This document shows, one piece after another, positions 63,182 to 64,000 of a DNA stretch of 64,000 bases; the stretch's first letter is position 1, and every line of letters begins with the position of its first letter. Source of the stretch: Monoplex corrugatus (lineage: Eukaryota > Mollusca > Gastropoda > Littorinimorpha > Ranellidae); NCBI GenBank assembly GCA_030674185.1, contig JAPXFY010000030.1:37530536-37594535 (forward strand). Reading direction: 5' to 3'. The notes under the pieces were generated by a model. It made no database searches and was not told where the DNA came from. It saw nothing but the letters and a program-made list of their open reading frames with translations. A program made the position numbers and the translations under genes.

Positions 63182-64000
63182 GTGTTTTCTAGTGTATTTG
63201 GACCAGGAGAGCTGCAGCTTCTTCCAGTCATCGCTGGTCAGACACCACGTCCGGCCTACAGATTTCATATGGAAATCACTGAAAAAAATGTACCGTGAGC
63301 TCAGGTTATTTTCAATGTCACCAGACTCAGGCCACTTAAATACATTTGCAGAACCTCTCTGACTGAGGAAAGTCACTGCAGCTGTATTTCCGTCTTTGAT
63401 GCTTAGCACTTGGCCAATGTAGTAGCAAGGCTCTCCTCGCTCATCACTGTAAAACGCAGCAACAGTCTGTCCAGGCCCATTGAACTTGAAGTCCATGCCA
63501 TCCTGTTGCTCTTCCTCGTCTTCTTCGTCCTGATGCTCTTCCACAAGTGCTTCATCCTGTTCTTCTTCATCCTGATCTTGTCCTTCATCCTGATCTTGTC
63601 CTTCTTCTTCCTCCTCTTCAGACTCGTATTGTTGTCTTGGCTGGCAGATCCTTATCTGAGAATTCTTTCTCAAAGATGTGCTTGCAACTGTTTTGATGAC
63701 CTCTCGACATCTCCTGACTGGTACCTCCCTTTCCCCTATCAGCTCAATCATACACTTGGTTACTTTCTCATTGAACTTTCCTGATTTCAGGCGCGTTGTG
63801 ATCTCCTGGTCAGCCAGCTGGGCCTGCATTTCATTCAAGGATGATGTTGCCTTCTCCAAGTTTACCTGCAGCTTTTCCCTTTTCCTTCTTTGGTCACTGG
63901 CCTGGTCCAGTGCCTTTCTCTTCAAGGATTTCTGCTCACCAAGCTGTTGTATCAAGTCTTTTCTTGTCTTGATGTTAGCCTCAAGTTTTTCAAGCCTTTT
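63176..64000 (-). CDS. Unnamed protein: coiled coil, acidic linker, conserved C-terminal domain (5' partial)
   Basis: The frame is open from the right edge of the window to TAG at 63178-63176, so the true start lies outside. The visible N-terminal part is lysine/glutamate-rich and probably coiled coil (LIQQLGEQKSLKRKALDQAS, then LQVNLEKATSSLNEMQAQLA). A segment around KVTKCMIELIGEREVPVRRC follows. Then comes a stretch of about 45 residues made mostly of E, D and Q. A final domain of about 100 residues contains TVAAFYSDERGEPCYYIGQV, VTFLSQRG, FKWPESGDIE and an aromatic tail with WKKLQLSWSKYT. I associate the pattern YIGQV...FKWP...D with uncharacterised invertebrate proteins, and a small beta-barrel (Tudor or SH3-like) fold is possible, but I cannot name the family. 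It is antisense within SMARCC intron 7. It could be an intronless gene, a retrocopy or a transposon-encoded protein. Confidence 0.65.
   Translation of the reverse strand, partial: KRLEKLEANIKTRKDLIQQLGEQKSLKRKALDQASDQRRKREKLQVNLEKATSSLNEMQAQLADQEITTRLKSGKFNEKVTKCMIELIGEREVPVRRCREVIKTVASTSLRKNSQIRICQPRQQYESEEEEEEGQDQDEGQDQDEEEQDEALVEEHQDEEDEEEQQDGMDFKFNGPGQTVAAFYSDERGEPCYYIGQVLSIKDGNTAAVTFLSQRGSANVFKWPESGDIENNLSSRYIFFSDFHMKSVGRTWCLTSDDWKKLQLSWSKYTRKHC

Overview
The window is a stretch of an animal nuclear genome with intron-rich genes, heavy (AC/GT)n microsatellite content, many minisatellites, tRNA-derived SINEs, RTE-type and I/Nimbus-type LINE fragments, and TTAA-flanked MITEs. The two recognisable host proteins and the LINE families fit a lophotrochozoan. 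A gastropod mollusc is my best guess, from family resemblance rather than a database match. Bacterial features (operons, ribosome binding sites, CRISPR, IS elements) are absent.

Two conserved genes lie head to head. On the minus strand, the coatomer zeta subunit (COPZ) can be assembled completely: seven coding exons between 39128 and 9553, with matching splice phases, give 177 residues plus a stop. On the plus strand, the first seven coding exons of a SMARCC1/SMARCC2-type SWI/SNF (BAF) subunit run from 45993 to 62463. They give 268 residues in a continuous frame, and the gene continues beyond the window. A third, unnamed minus-strand ORF with a coiled coil, an acidic stretch and a conserved C-terminal domain lies from 63176 to the right edge, antisense within the next SMARCC intron.

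Layout: 1-3640 is a composite (AC)n minisatellite. 3.6-9.5 kb is downstream of COPZ and holds LINE, SINE and MITE debris and a 71-bp minisatellite that grew inside a SINE-like repeat. 9.6-39.1 kb is COPZ, whose introns carry a 29-bp array, a 2.1-kb array lacking G on the plus strand, a 77/78-bp array and a 50-bp array, plus eight of nine copies of a TTAA-flanked palindromic MITE. 39.1-46 kb between the two genes is filled mainly by an I/Nimbus-like LINE (minus) split by an RTE LINE (plus). 46-64 kb is SMARCC, with introns containing SINEs, another RTE, a piggyBac-like remnant, an RNase H-bearing LINE tail and a 43/47-bp array.

The most noteworthy observations are: (i) a MITE nested in its own relative at TTAA, supported by a copy without the inner unit and by a separate empty-site comparison; (ii) an RTE insertion 9 bp inside COPZ intron 2 whose flanking direct repeat appears to duplicate the 5' splice site; (iii) about 1.46 kb with no G on the plus strand, so the COPZ pre-mRNA is C-free and G-rich there; (iv) the nested LINE insertion with a 4-bp repeat whose collapse restores the host element's frame; (v) a minisatellite born inside a dispersed repeat. 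No wholly new gene system could be demonstrated from sequence reading alone.
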